64,000 nucleotides of DNA from Flaviflexus ciconiae (GCF_003971195.1 NZ_CP034593.1:496001-560000); one strand, 5' to 3'; shown: positions 8,206-16,831, numbered from the stretch's first letter. Made by a program: numbers and translations. The notes: generated by a model from the sequence alone, not told the origin.

Positions 8206-9045
8206 CTACAGCTGAGAGTCGATGCACGAATCCGATGCTTCGGTCAGCAAGGTGTAATCGGAGCCGAAGATCCACGCATCGGGGTCGCCCGCGACAATAG
8301 CCTCGAGAGTTTGGGGACGAGCCGCGTCGTAGATGCTGTCGATTACGCAGTTGTAATACTCGTCCATCGATACACCTGCGGCTTCAATGTCCGCCATCTC
8401 CAGACCCTGGTTTTCGAACTCTGCTTGGAGGATGAGCTCGAGGCCGACACGTACGTCTGCGCGACTGGGTTTGCCGTCGGGGCCGGGACTGCTGTCCGCG
8501 GGGTCCATCGTGGGATTGCTGTCGACCGTTGTGGGATTCTGGTCAGGAGAATCGGTTCCCTGACCGCTTCGGTTGTCGACGGTATCGCTCGGAGCACCCG
8601 AGATGTCGGAGCCTGCGGTGCGATCGTCGTCTCCACCGAGCACAAAGAAGATCGCTGCACCGGTTGCGAGGATCGCGACGATGACGATGCCGAGGATAAT
8701 CCAGGCCGTGGCGTTTGAGTTGTGGGGCGGCTCGTTATTCGGCGCTGAGCCGTAGGCCTGTCCGTAAGGTTGCTGACCGTACGACTGGTTGCCAAACCCT
8801 TGCTGTGCTCCGGATGGCTGCGGGCCGTAGGGCGACTGTTGTTGCTCGTACGGATTCCCGGCGAGCAAGCCACCGTCATCCGGATTCGAGGCAGACTGTC
8901 CCTGGTCATGGTTCTGGAAGGTACCGGGCTGCTGGTGGAAGCTCTGATCGTAGCCGGGCTGCTGGTGGAAGCCCTGATCGTAGCCGGGCTGCTGGCCATG
9001 GTGTTGGCCCTGCCCCCAGAACTCGTTATTGTTCCCCGTGGTCAT
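8206..9045 (-). CDS. Array protein 5: Q/H/G-rich tail, TM helix, stalk, two-cysteine outer domain
   Basis: A 279-residue protein. The low-complexity tail (about 1-110) includes three near-identical Gln/His units (GYDQGFHQQPGYDQSFHQQP). A membrane helix (AWIILGIVIVAILATGAAIFF) lies at about 117-137 and is followed by a Ser/Asp/Pro stalk. The C-domain (KPSRADVRVGLELIL, YYNCVIDSIYDAAR, TLEAIVAGDPDAW, SDSCIDSQL) keeps both cysteines. It lacks the PPQKSNK junction of copies 3 and 4 and is an early-diverged member. The start MTTGNNN is shared, with AGAGAAAACA upstream as a weak ribosome site. It is first in the array in the direction of transcription. Confidence 0.85.
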   Translation of the reverse strand: MTTGNNNEFWGQGQHHGQQPGYDQGFHQQPGYDQSFHQQPGTFQNHDQGQSASNPDDGGLLAGNPYEQQQSPYGPQPSGAQQGFGNQSYGQQPYGQAYGSAPNNEPPHNSNATAWIILGIVIVAILATGAAIFFVLGGDDDRTAGSDISGAPSDTVDNRSGQGTDSPDQNPTTVDSNPTMDPADSSPGPDGKPSRADVRVGLELILQAEFENQGLEMADIEAAGVSMDEYYNCVIDSIYDAARPQTLEAIVAGDPDAWIFGSDYTLLTEASDSCIDSQL

Positions 9046-9079
9046 TGTTTTCTCTCTATACGGAACACGCCTAAAACAA

Positions 9080-9095
9080 CGGGACGAAAGTCCCG
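9080..9095 (-). other. Hairpin in the leader of array gene 5
   Basis: Perfect 6-bp stem CGGGAC / GTCCCG around a 4-nt loop. It lies between the promoter box and the start codon, so the mRNA leader should carry it. It could affect translation or RNA stability. Confidence 0.4.
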
Positions 9096-9110
9096 GATGG
9101 TGTTTACGTC

Positions 9111-9116
9111 AATTTA
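9111..9116 (-). promoter_or_regulatory. Promoter box of array gene 5 (TAAATT)
   Basis: TAAATT preceded by GTGCACGGT, 66 nt before the ATG. Same position as in the other copies. Confidence 0.45.
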
Positions 9117-9633
9117 ACCGTGCACTCCCACCGAATAGCCAGGATCGCGAGGGTGAGTATTCCAACGTGCATTGAGAAATAGAGATTTCTCTGCGCAGAA
9201 TTCGGTGGGTCTCTTGAAGCATATCCACCGAAGTGGCTTGTTACCGCCGTAAACATCGTGCGCCATTGGGCTTGATACTGCTACTATCGCGGCACTTTTC
9301 GGAGCACGGTTGTCCTGTTGAACTTGCCACAATGCGATAAGTCGCAGCGGCTCTGGCTCGGCTGGGCATTTGACCGAAGCAAGATCTGGACCGCGGGGTT
9401 TGACGTAGCATTTCGGCCCACCTGCAACGGCGGCAAATTTGGTTAAGAGAGCGTACCGGGTGCCGGATTACTGTCAGTTGCTATGGCACTACCGATAACA
9501 CTGCTGTGGTGAATGGACTGTGGGAACCGAGAGCCGCCGGGCTTTGTGACCGGGTGCAAGCCGTCGGTCACGAGGAGCGACAGTTCGACATGAGCTACGT
9601 GTAGAGATAGAGATCAGGATTGTGTAGAGACGA
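9117..9633. other. Gene-free stretch, about 515 bp
   Basis: The longest gene-poor gap in the window. I see no supportable frame, RNA gene or mobile-element ends. Base composition is lower in GC than the flanking genes (for example 9158-9215). It lies just upstream of the first array gene and could hold regulatory sites for it, or decayed sequence. Confidence 0.4.
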
Positions 9634-9666
9634 CTGTGGGCGGCTGGCTAAGCCAACCGCCCACAG
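9634..9666 (-). terminator. Terminator of sodA
   Basis: Stem CTGTGGGCGG / CCGCCCACAG continued after one mismatch by TGG/CCA, 33 bp beyond the sodA stop. Confidence 0.88.
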
Positions 9667-9699
9667 TGGAGTCAGTGTCCGGTTTCCCGGGTATTCACG

Positions 9700-10314
9700 C
9701 TACTTGACGATAACGGTCTTCTTGGCGTCCTCGAGGCGGCTGGCAACGTCCTGCCAGTTGACGAGATTCCAGAATGCCTTGACGTAGTCAGCCTTGACGT
9801 TCAGGTAGTCGAGGTAGAAGGCGTGCTCCCACATGTCGAGCATGAGGATCGGCAGGGTGCCGACGGGAACGTTGTTCGCCTGATCGTAAAGCTGGAAGGT
9901 GGTGAGCTTACCTGCGACCGAGTCGTAGGCAAGGACGGACCAGCCGGAGCCCTGGATCCCCGTGGCAACTGCGGTGAACTGCTTGACGAAGGTGTCGAAG
10001 GAGCCGAATGCGTCCTTGATGGCCTCCATGAGCTCGCCCTCGGGCTCGCCGCCACCGTTGGGGGAGAGGTTCTTCCAGAAGATCGAGTGGTTGATGTGAC
10101 CACCGAGGTTGAAGGTCAGGTTCCTCTGGGCCAGGTTCAGCGATGCGAAGTCACCGGACTCCTGAGCGGCAGCGATGGCTTCCAGAGCCGAGTTTGCGCC
10201 GGTTACGTAGGTGTTGTGGTGCTTGCTGTGGTGCAGCTCCATGATCTTGCCGGAGATGTGCGGCTCGAGAGCAGCGTAATCGTAGTCGAGCTCAGGCAGT
10301 GTGTACTGTGCCAT
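9700..10314 (-). CDS. sodA: Superoxide dismutase (Mn/Fe family)
   Basis: A cytoplasmic enzyme of 204 residues that dismutates superoxide to H2O2 and O2. The metal ligands are visible: H28 (MELHHSKHH), H76 ([10 protein letters not shown]), D160 and H164 (LDMWEHAFY). GGHINH with QGSGWSVL fits the Mn-type pattern, though metal use cannot be settled from sequence. Length is normal, there is no signal peptide, and the start is preceded by TTGGAGGAATG. It is a single-gene unit between its own terminator and that of the qcr operon, next to the respiratory genes that generate superoxide. Confidence 0.97.
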   Translation of the reverse strand: MAQYTLPELDYDYAALEPHISGKIMELHHSKHHNTYVTGANSALEAIAAAQESGDFASLNLAQRNLTFNLGGHINHSIFWKNLSPNGGGEPEGELMEAIKDAFGSFDTFVKQFTAVATGIQGSGWSVLAYDSVAGKLTTFQLYDQANNVPVGTLPILMLDMWEHAFYLDYLNVKADYVKAFWNLVNWQDVASRLEDAKKTVIVK

Positions 10315-10364
10315 GGTGTCATTCCTCCAAGTCTGCCCAGTCGTTCGTATTGACCGGGACCTTT

Positions 10365-10382
10365 GTCTTACTAGTCTTACTC
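10365..10382. repeat. Direct repeat upstream of sodA
   Basis: GTCTTACTA GTCTTACTC: two 9-bp units differing at the last base, about 50-70 bp before the sodA start. This is a possible promoter or operator element. Confidence 0.4.
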
Positions 10383-10417
10383 ATGAGCGGGCCTGCTATC
10401 TAGCAAACCCGCTCATG
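10382..10417 (-). terminator. Terminator of the ctaE-qcrCAB operon
   Basis: Stem CATGAGCGGG / CCCGCTCATG with an inner TGCTA/TAGCA stem, 6 bp beyond the qcrB stop. Confidence 0.85.
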
Positions 10418-10423
10418 GCGAAA

Positions 10424-12115
10424 TCAGGACTCGATCTCGTCCTGGTCCGTGCGCTCAAGCTGAGCAACGGATGTGGACTGCGAACTGTGGTCCAACTGGT
10501 GATGCGATGCCTGTGCGGCCGCGAGTTCGCTCTTCGTGACCGGCTCAACGCGGTCTTCGAAGAAGAACCGGGAGACGGCCGAGCGGCGCTTGAGCGACTT
10601 GTAATCGCTGCGGACGATTCCGTCTGCGTCGGTGTCCGAACCGACCTCGAGCGGGCGGTGCAGATCGTGCTGGACGAGGGTCCACAGCTCGTAGTCGTCG
10701 AGGGGACGGTGAACCGAGTGGAATGCGCCATCCGGGGTCTGCACGACGCGTCCGGTTGCTCGTCCGTGCATGGCGAGTTCGCGGTCTCGCCTCTGGAGGG
10801 ACAGGCAGATGCGCTTAACCAACCAGAAGGTGATGAACGGTGCGATGAGGAACGCTATTCGCAGAGCCCACGTAATGCCGTTAAGAGACAGCTCGAAGTG
10901 GGTTGCCAAAATGTCGTTACTTCCCGCGATCACGAGAATGAAGAACTCGACAATGATGATGCAGCCGATAGCGGTACGTACGGGGACGTTTCGGGGACGG
11001 TCGAGGATGTGGTGCTCCCGCTTGTCGCCTGTCGCATATGCCTCGATGAAGGGGTATGCGGCAAGCGCGGTGAACAGAATTCCGGGGATGACTACGCCGG
11101 GGATGAGAATGCTCATCGAGAACGTGAAGCCAAGCCACTCGAATTCCCAACCTGGCATGAGGCGTAGTGCCCCTTCCAAGAACAGCATGTACCAGTCAGG
11201 CTGGGCGCCGGCAGAGACGGGGGATGGGTCATACCCGCCGTAACTCCACACGTTGTTGATCGACAACGTGGCGCCCAGTAGCGCGATGAAGCCAAACACG
11301 ATAAAGAAGAATCCGCCTGCCTTCGCCGCGTACACCGGGAATACGGGATATCCGACCACGTTATCTTCCTTGTGGCCCGGGCCGGGGTACTGGGTGTGCT
11401 TGTGGATGACAACCATGAGGAGATGCAGTCCAACAAGTGCCAGGATCAGGCCGGGAACAACGAGGATGTGAAGCGTGAACAGCCTGGGAATGATGTCCAT
11501 GCCCGGGAATTCGCCACCGAATAGCCCAAACGACACCCACGTACCGAGGATTGGTATTGCTTTCGCAACGCCGTCGGCAATGCGCAGGCCGTTGCCTGAC
11601 AGGACGTCATCGGGCAGGGAGTAGCCGGTGAAGCCGGCGAGCAGGCCAAGGATGAGAAGCGTGAAGCCAACGACCCAGTTGAGCTCGCGGGGCTTGCGGA
11701 ACGCGCCGGTGAAGAACACGCGGAACATGTGGGCCACGATCGATGCCATGAACAGCAGTGCCGCCCAGTGGTGCATCTGGCGCATGAGGAGGCCGCCCTT
11801 GACCTCGAACGAGATCTTCAGGGTGGATGCGTACGCCTCCGACACGTGGTTGCCCTGTTCGGTTACGGGAAGAGCATCCAGCGGATATGTTGTCGTCGCC
11901 ATCGAAGGGACGAAGAACATTGCGAGGAAGATACCCGTGAGGATGAGGGTGATGAACGAGTAAAGCGCTACCTCACCGAGGAGGAACGACCAGTGGTCGG
12001 GGAACAGCTTGCGCGCAAACCCCTTGATGACACCGGACATGCCGACGCGTTCGTCAACATAGTTGTACGCTCCGCCGGACTGCTTCGGCTTTTGTGAATA
12101 CTTCGGAGTGGTCAC
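10424..12115 (-). CDS. qcrB: Cytochrome bc1 complex, cytochrome b subunit
   Basis: The menaquinol-oxidising membrane subunit of the actinobacterial bcc complex, 563 residues. It carries two b-type hemes: heme-ligand histidines appear in MRQMHHWAALLF and IVAHMFRVFF and again near LFTLHILVVPG and LVGLHLLMVVIHKH. The Qo-site loop appears as PDWYMLFLEGALR (PEWY-like, here PDWY). Eight or more hydrophobic segments are followed by a long C-terminal cytoplasmic extension, typical of Actinobacteria. The GTG start overlaps the qcrA stop (GTGA). Last gene of ctaE-qcrC-qcrA-qcrB, ending at a hairpin. Confidence 0.97.
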   Translation of the reverse strand: MTTPKYSQKPKQSGGAYNYVDERVGMSGVIKGFARKLFPDHWSFLLGEVALYSFITLILTGIFLAMFFVPSMATTTYPLDALPVTEQGNHVSEAYASTLKISFEVKGGLLMRQMHHWAALLFMASIVAHMFRVFFTGAFRKPRELNWVVGFTLLILGLLAGFTGYSLPDDVLSGNGLRIADGVAKAIPILGTWVSFGLFGGEFPGMDIIPRLFTLHILVVPGLILALVGLHLLMVVIHKHTQYPGPGHKEDNVVGYPVFPVYAAKAGGFFFIVFGFIALLGATLSINNVWSYGGYDPSPVSAGAQPDWYMLFLEGALRLMPGWEFEWLGFTFSMSILIPGVVIPGILFTALAAYPFIEAYATGDKREHHILDRPRNVPVRTAIGCIIIVEFFILVIAGSNDILATHFELSLNGITWALRIAFLIAPFITFWLVKRICLSLQRRDRELAMHGRATGRVVQTPDGAFHSVHRPLDDYELWTLVQHDLHRPLEVGSDTDADGIVRSDYKSLKRRSAVSRFFFEDRVEPVTKSELAAAQASHHQLDHSSQSTSVAQLERTDQDEIES

Positions 12116-13140
12116 TTCTTACGCTCCCAGTAGCTCGGGCCGACAGGTTCGGGGAAATCGCCCTCGGCAATGAGGTAGCCCTCTTCGTCAACGGTGATCG
12201 GCAACTGCGGTAGGGGCCGCTTAGCCGGGCCGAACACAACCTTCGCGCCGTCGGAGACATCGAATGTCGACTGGTGGCAGGGGCAGAGCAGATGGTGGGT
12301 CTGCTGCTCGTAGAGAGCCACGGGGCAACCAACGTGCGTGCAAATCTTCGAGAAAGCAACGATGCCATCGAGTGAGTTCTCGGGCTGCTTGAGGTCCTTC
12401 TCATCGAGACGGATCACAAGAACGACGGCCTTGGCTTTCTCGTCCGCGTAGCCCTCCTCGTGGGAGAGATCGTTGAGTCCCTCGGGAATGACGTGGAAGA
12501 CCGAACCAATCGTTACGTCATCCATCTTGATGGGGCGCGACATGTCGTGCGGCCCGTCAGTCATGAGGCGCTTGCCCCTAGCCCACATGGTGTGCTTCAG
12601 CTTGCTGATGTCCCAGCCGTCCTCTTCACCCAGGTTCGCGACCAGGGGAACAAGGAAGGGCAGGGGAACGAGGGCAAGGGCACCGCCGAGAGCGGCCGTG
12701 ATGAACGGGCGGCGAGCGACGCCGGAATCGGCGACGCCCTGGCGCATGATCTCCATGGCCTCGGCGCGCTCCTCGGGGGACGTGCGGGAGGTGTGACGCT
12801 CCTCAACCATCTCCTCGTCGTTCATGAGGGCCTTCGCCCAGTAGACGGCTGCGAAGCCAATACCGCCGAAACCGATGGCAAGCCCCAGTCCAAGGACGAG
12901 GTTGCCGAGGCGGATATTGCCGAGCGTCGAGTAGTCCGGGAGCACGAAGTAGAGGACGACCGCTGCGAGCGACGCGAGTGCCGACAGCGAGAAGACACCC
13001 GTGACGATTGCGGAGTCGAGCTTCTTCAGGCCCGGCTTCGACTCATTCTTCCGAGGAGTGTGCGGGGGCAGCCCCGGGTTCTCAAACCTCTCCTCGGGGT
13101 CATTGCTCAGCGTCGATGCTGACTGAATGTCCTTGCTCAA
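12112..13140 (-). CDS. qcrA: Cytochrome bc1 complex, Rieske iron-sulfur subunit
   Basis: The [2Fe-2S] subunit that passes electrons from menaquinol to the diheme cytochrome c; 342 residues. The cluster-binding motifs are CTHVGC and CPCHQS in the C-terminal third. Three hydrophobic segments in the N-half (about residues 45-65, 75-95 and 150-170) match the actinobacterial three-helix form rather than the usual one-helix Rieske. The start is TTG at 13140, overlapping the qcrC stop as TTGA and giving MSKDIQSAST; an upstream frame extension would run deep into qcrC and is rejected. It is coupled to qcrB by a GTGA overlap. Confidence 0.95.
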   Translation of the reverse strand: MSKDIQSASTLSNDPEERFENPGLPPHTPRKNESKPGLKKLDSAIVTGVFSLSALASLAAVVLYFVLPDYSTLGNIRLGNLVLGLGLAIGFGGIGFAAVYWAKALMNDEEMVEERHTSRTSPEERAEAMEIMRQGVADSGVARRPFITAALGGALALVPLPFLVPLVANLGEEDGWDISKLKHTMWARGKRLMTDGPHDMSRPIKMDDVTIGSVFHVIPEGLNDLSHEEGYADEKAKAVVLVIRLDEKDLKQPENSLDGIVAFSKICTHVGCPVALYEQQTHHLLCPCHQSTFDVSDGAKVVFGPAKRPLPQLPITVDEEGYLIAEGDFPEPVGPSYWERKK

Positions 13141-13922
13141 GACTTCTTCGCTCCAATCCAAACGGCAATGAGGCAGAGTCCGCCAATGCCGACGATCCAG
13201 ATCCACATGCCTTCAACAACGGGGCCAACAGAACCCAGGTTGTTGCCGCCGATCGACTCGGCGTTCTGCTGGTGGTCGATATAGGAAATGATGTCCTGCT
13301 TACCCTGTTCGGTGATGTTGGCGTCATTGAACACAGGCATCGACTGCGGGCCGGTCACCATGGCCTCGTAGATCTCCGTCGGAGTGGAGTCCATGAGGGA
13401 CGGGGCGACCTTGCCCTCGGAAAGTGCGCCACCGGCACCAACGGCGTTGTGGCACATGGAGCAGTTCGTGCGGAAGAGCTCCATGCCGGAAGCCGGATCG
13501 CCCTTCGCGGGATCGACCAAGTCTGCGGACGGAATTGCCGGGCCGGGGCCAAGCGTTGCTACGTACGCGGAGACGTCGTAAATCTGCTCTTCGGTGAACT
13601 GAACGTCCTTCACTTCGGCCTGGGGCGAGTTATTCGCCATCGGCATGCGACCCGTGATCATCTGGAAGTGGACGGAGGCAGCTCCCACACCGGTGAGTGA
13701 CGGTGCGATATCGGTGCCGGCAGCATCCGGGCCGTGGCAGGAGGCGCAGTTCGCCTCAAAGATGGCCTCGCCCTCCTGGACGTTAGCTTCCGAGGTGCCC
13801 TGGGTGGCGGTAGCGCTACCGGGGGCCACGAGTGAGTAGATTCCGGCCGTCAAGAACAGTGCAAACAGCAGAAGGACGACCGGGGCGTACCGGTTCCTTC
13901 TGACCATGGCGGAGATCTTCAC
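13137..13922 (-). CDS. qcrC: Diheme cytochrome c of the bcc complex
   Basis: A 261-residue protein that links the bc1 part directly to the aa3 oxidase, replacing soluble cytochrome c. It has an N-terminal signal anchor (about residues 12-30), two cytochrome c domains with CASCH and CSMCH heme sites, and a C-terminal membrane helix (about 236-256, MWIWIVGIGGLCLIAVWIG). All are typical of actinobacterial QcrC. It follows ctaE by 52 bp on the same strand. Confidence 0.97.
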   Translation of the reverse strand: MKISAMVRRNRYAPVVLLLFALFLTAGIYSLVAPGSATATQGTSEANVQEGEAIFEANCASCHGPDAAGTDIAPSLTGVGAASVHFQMITGRMPMANNSPQAEVKDVQFTEEQIYDVSAYVATLGPGPAIPSADLVDPAKGDPASGMELFRTNCSMCHNAVGAGGALSEGKVAPSLMDSTPTEIYEAMVTGPQSMPVFNDANITEQGKQDIISYIDHQQNAESIGGNNLGSVGPVVEGMWIWIVGIGGLCLIAVWIGAKKS

Positions 13923-13974
13923 GATGAGGGCCTCGCTTCTTCAGTGATTGAGTAGGGACGGGAAACGGTGATCA

Positions 13975-14619
13975 TCATTTGAGAACGTAAATGATGAAGA
14001 ACAGGGCGATCCAGATGACGTCAACGAAGTGCCAGTAGTAGGACGTGACGACTGCGGTGGATGCCTCGCGGTGGCTGAACTTCCTCGTGATCGACGTGCG
14101 GCCGATAATCAGAAGGAAAGCAATGAGACCACCGATAACGTGGATGGCGTGGAAACCGGTCGTGATGTAAAAGACCGATCCGTAGCTGCTTCCACTGATC
14201 GTTACGCCGTGCGTGACGAGCTCGTAGTACTCGAAGATCTGGAGGCAAACGAAGATCGCTCCGAGGAAGAAGGACAGCATGTACCACTCGGTCATGCCCC
14301 ACTTCCGAAGGTCAAGGAAAGACCCCTCGCGGCGGGCGATCATCTTCTCAGCCTTCCACACGCCGAACTGGCACGTGATGGACGAGGTCATCAGGATCAG
14401 GGTGTTGATGGCTGCAAAGGGCACGTTCAATGACTCGGCCGCCTGGCTCCACGCAGCTTCGCCCGCAACGGAGCGGTGCGTGAAGTACATGGCGAACAGG
14501 CCCGCGAAGAACATCAGCTCGCTGGAAAGCCAGACGATGATGCCCACGGACAGGACATTGGGACGCGTTACGTGTGGCGCACGATGGGCAGCCGAAGTTG
14601 CTGTACTCACAGTGGACAT
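13975..14619 (-). CDS. ctaE: Cytochrome c oxidase subunit III
   Basis: A 214-residue integral membrane subunit of the aa3 oxidase with five hydrophobic segments. Visible signatures are [17 protein letters not shown] and [13 protein letters not shown], the latter matching the conserved FHxxHVxxG of subunit III, and the C-terminal [15 protein letters not shown]. It is the first gene of the ctaE-qcrCAB operon. The promoter must lie in the 14620-14870 spacer shared with the divergent receiver-like gene. Subunits I and IV are encoded separately at the start of the window. Confidence 0.96.
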   Translation of the reverse strand: MSTVSTATSAAHRAPHVTRPNVLSVGIIVWLSSELMFFAGLFAMYFTHRSVAGEAAWSQAAESLNVPFAAINTLILMTSSITCQFGVWKAEKMIARREGSFLDLRKWGMTEWYMLSFFLGAIFVCLQIFEYYELVTHGVTISGSSYGSVFYITTGFHAIHVIGGLIAFLLIIGRTSITRKFSHREASTAVVTSYYWHFVDVIWIALFFIIYVLK

Positions 14620-14882
14620 TATGTCTTAAAAATCCCTGGACTTCTGCATTTCTTGGGATGAAAGTCCCAGATCCGCGTGAAATGTCCCATTAGTCGCAGT
14701 TAAATCTCATCAAACAAGCGAATTAGTCCGATCTTTGAGGCTTACACCATAGTTGTTTGGCGTTTCCTTAGTAAATTGCGCAGTGTTCCGTTGCGAAAGA
14801 CGCGTACGGACGGCGTGCCCTGAATTGTCCCGTTCGCGATAGGATGGCACCTGCATAGAAACGTTTCCGGATGGAGGACAGA

Positions 14883-15320
14883 ATGTCGGATCTCGTACGA
14901 TCTCAGGACGCGGCTGTCGCGACGACCAAGGCAACCGCCAAGGTCATGATCTACAGCGATGACCGGGCAACGCGCGATGAGGTGCGGATGACCGTTGGCC
15001 GCAGGCCTGGCAAGGGCGCGCCCACAATCGAGTGGTTTGAGGCAGCGACCGAGTTTGGCATCGAGGACCTTCTCGAGAAGGAAACGTTCGACCTGCTGAT
15101 CTTCGATGGTGAGGCCAGCAAGGTTGGCGGCATGGGTCTCGCCAAGCAGCTCAAAGACGAGGTCGAAGCATGCCCGCCGGTTCTCCTCCTCATTGCCCGC
15201 CCGCAAGACGAGTGGCTGGGCCGCTGGTCGCAGGCGGAGGAAATGACGACCTTCCCGATTAACCCCCGCGACATCCAGCAGAAGGTGACAAAGCTCCTCA
15301 TGGGAGCGAACGCACGATGA
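14883..15320 (+). CDS. Receiver-like (CheY-fold) protein of unknown role, coupled to trpD
   Basis: A 145-residue soluble protein. After about 20 residues it follows the alternating strand/helix pattern of response-regulator receiver domains: VMIYSDD, then FDLLIFDGEASKVGGMGLAKQLKD (compare DxxxxDxxMPxxxG), then VLLLIARPQDEW, and a lysine-rich end. The proline and some phosphorylation-site residues of true receivers are missing, so it may be a pseudo-receiver. The start at 14883 is preceded by GGAGGACAG; an ATG at 14871 lies inside that site. Its stop overlaps the trpD start (ATGA), so both are made together. No output domain and no kinase nearby. Confidence 0.75.
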   Translation: MSDLVRSQDAAVATTKATAKVMIYSDDRATRDEVRMTVGRRPGKGAPTIEWFEAATEFGIEDLLEKETFDLLIFDGEASKVGGMGLAKQLKDEVEACPPVLLLIARPQDEWLGRWSQAEEMTTFPINPRDIQQKVTKLLMGANAR

Positions 15321-16363
15321 GTGACCGCACCTGGTCTGAACTCACTTCCCGGTTGATCCGGCGCGAGGACCTCGCGCTGGAAGACACTCGTTGGGCCATG
15401 GACGAAGTCATGTCCGGGCAAACGTCCCCGGTGATCCTCGCAGGGTTCCTCACGGCGCTTGCCACGAAGGGCGAGACGATCGCGGAACTCCGGGGTCTTG
15501 CCGACGCCATGCTGGAGCATGCGACCCCGATTGAACTTGACCGCGACACGCTCGACATCGTGGGAACGGGTGGCGACCGCCTGAAGACGGTCAACATCTC
15601 GACGATGTCCTCGCTCGTCATTGCGGCAGCGGGTGTCAAGGTCGTCAAGCACGGCAACCGTGCCTCCTCGTCGTCATCGGGTTCGGCGGACTGTCTGGAG
15701 GCTCTCGGTGTTGATCTGAACCTTCCGAAGGAACGCGTGGTCGACAACTTCTCCGAGCTTGGTATCACCTTCCTGTTCGCTAACCTGTTCCACCCGTCAA
15801 TGCGACACGCTGCGGTCGCCCGCCGCGAGCTTGCGGTCGGTACAGCGTTTAACGTTCTTGGCCCGCTGACCAACCCGGCACGGCCCCGTGCCGGGGCCAT
15901 CGGCGTGTCGTCCGCTCACCACGCCCCGATTGTTGCCGGCGTTCTTGCGGACCGCGGTAACGATGCTCTCGTGTTCCGCGGCGACAACGGCATGGACGAA
16001 CTGAACGCGGTTGCCGTCAACCACGTGTGGGAAGTGCGGGACGGCGCCGTCGAATACACCGCGGTTAACGCGCCGGCCGATCTCGGACTCGACCCCGCCA
16101 CGGTTGAGGATCTCCGAGGAGCGGACGCCACGTTCAACGCCGATGTAGCGCGCAGGGTTCTTGCGGGGGAGAAGGGCGCCGCTCGCGACGCCGTTCTTCT
16201 CAACGCGGCGGGTGCGCTGGTCGCCGACGGAAGGCTCGTCGCACCCGACTCGGGCTCCCTTATCGAGCGCCTGGGCAAGGGCCTTGAGATTGCGCGGGAG
16301 ACGATCGACACGGGCAAGGCCGACGACCTGCTGCGCCGCTGGGTCGAACTCTCACACGCCTAG
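15317..16363 (+). CDS. trpD: Anthranilate phosphoribosyltransferase
   Basis: The second step of tryptophan synthesis: it joins anthranilate and PRPP. 348 residues, normal length. It has the N-terminal helical domain followed by the PRPP-binding GTGGDRLKTVNIST (about residues 83-96), KHGNRASSSSSGSADCLEALG-like anthranilate-channel residues and NVLGPLTNPARP. It is translationally coupled to the upstream receiver-like gene. No other trp gene is present in the window; the same isolated placement beside ctaE is seen in mycobacteria (Rv2192c-Rv2193). A strong terminator follows. Confidence 0.96.
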   Translation: MSDRTWSELTSRLIRREDLALEDTRWAMDEVMSGQTSPVILAGFLTALATKGETIAELRGLADAMLEHATPIELDRDTLDIVGTGGDRLKTVNISTMSSLVIAAAGVKVVKHGNRASSSSSGSADCLEALGVDLNLPKERVVDNFSELGITFLFANLFHPSMRHAAVARRELAVGTAFNVLGPLTNPARPRAGAIGVSSAHHAPIVAGVLADRGNDALVFRGDNGMDELNAVAVNHVWEVRDGAVEYTAVNAPADLGLDPATVEDLRGADATFNADVARRVLAGEKGAARDAVLLNAAGALVADGRLVAPDSGSLIERLGKGLEIARETIDTGKADDLLRRWVELSHA

Positions 16364-16426
16364 TCGCGGCTCGTTTGCGGCGGCAGTCGCGCCGGCACAG
16401 CCGGACGACGACATCTTCATAGAACT

Positions 16427-16469
16427 GCTCCCCGGGTAGGAACTGATTGTCAGTCCTATTCCGGGGAGC
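16427..16469 (+). terminator. Terminator of trpD
   Basis: Stem GCTCCCCGG / CCGGGGAGC with an inner TAGGA.CTGA / TCAGTCCTA stem, followed by TTTTCGG. Confidence 0.9.
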
Positions 16470-16519
16470 TTTTCGGTTAGGTGGCCCTGCTGCGCAGGTC
16501 GATCACGCGGGCACCATCA

Positions 16520-16798
16520 TCAGTCGAGTCCGATGTGGAAGGCCGCCTCGAGGTCGTGCTGGGAGTAGGCGCGGAACGCGATGTAGGTGACGGTGTCGAT
16601 CACGCCCTCAACCTTGCCCATCTTGTCCGCTATAACGTCGGCAAGCCTGTCATGGTCGGAGACCCGGACGACGGCGATCAGGTCGCGGTCACCGGTTGTG
16701 GAGTACACCTCGGAAACGCCCTTAATTTGGGTGAGTTCCTCGGCAACCTCCGGGATGCGGCCACTGTCGGCGTCGATGAGCACAATTGCTGTCAGCAT
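16520..16798 (-). CDS. Lrp/AsnC-type ligand-binding (RAM) protein without DNA-binding domain
   Basis: A 92-residue protein made only of the C-terminal RAM domain of Lrp/AsnC regulators: strands LTAIVLIDAD, VSEVYSTTGDRDLIAVVRV and VIDTVTYIAFRAYSQ around two helices. The usual helix-turn-helix half is absent and no sign of it lies upstream, so it is a stand-alone amino-acid-binding module. It is convergent with trpD. Such single-domain proteins beside trpD are common in Actinobacteria. The start has AAAGGAATCTGC before the ATG. Confidence 0.88.
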   Translation of the reverse strand: MLTAIVLIDADSGRIPEVAEELTQIKGVSEVYSTTGDRDLIAVVRVSDHDRLADVIADKMGKVEGVIDTVTYIAFRAYSQHDLEAAFHIGLD

Positions 16799-16831
16799 GC
16801 AGATTCCTTTCGCTTCCTCAATGGCTCCAGC

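Noticed and set aside
9114..9332. Possible 72-residue gene in the gap before sodA
   Set aside because: No ribosome site, composition unlike coding sequence, and it overlaps the array gene 5 promoter box.
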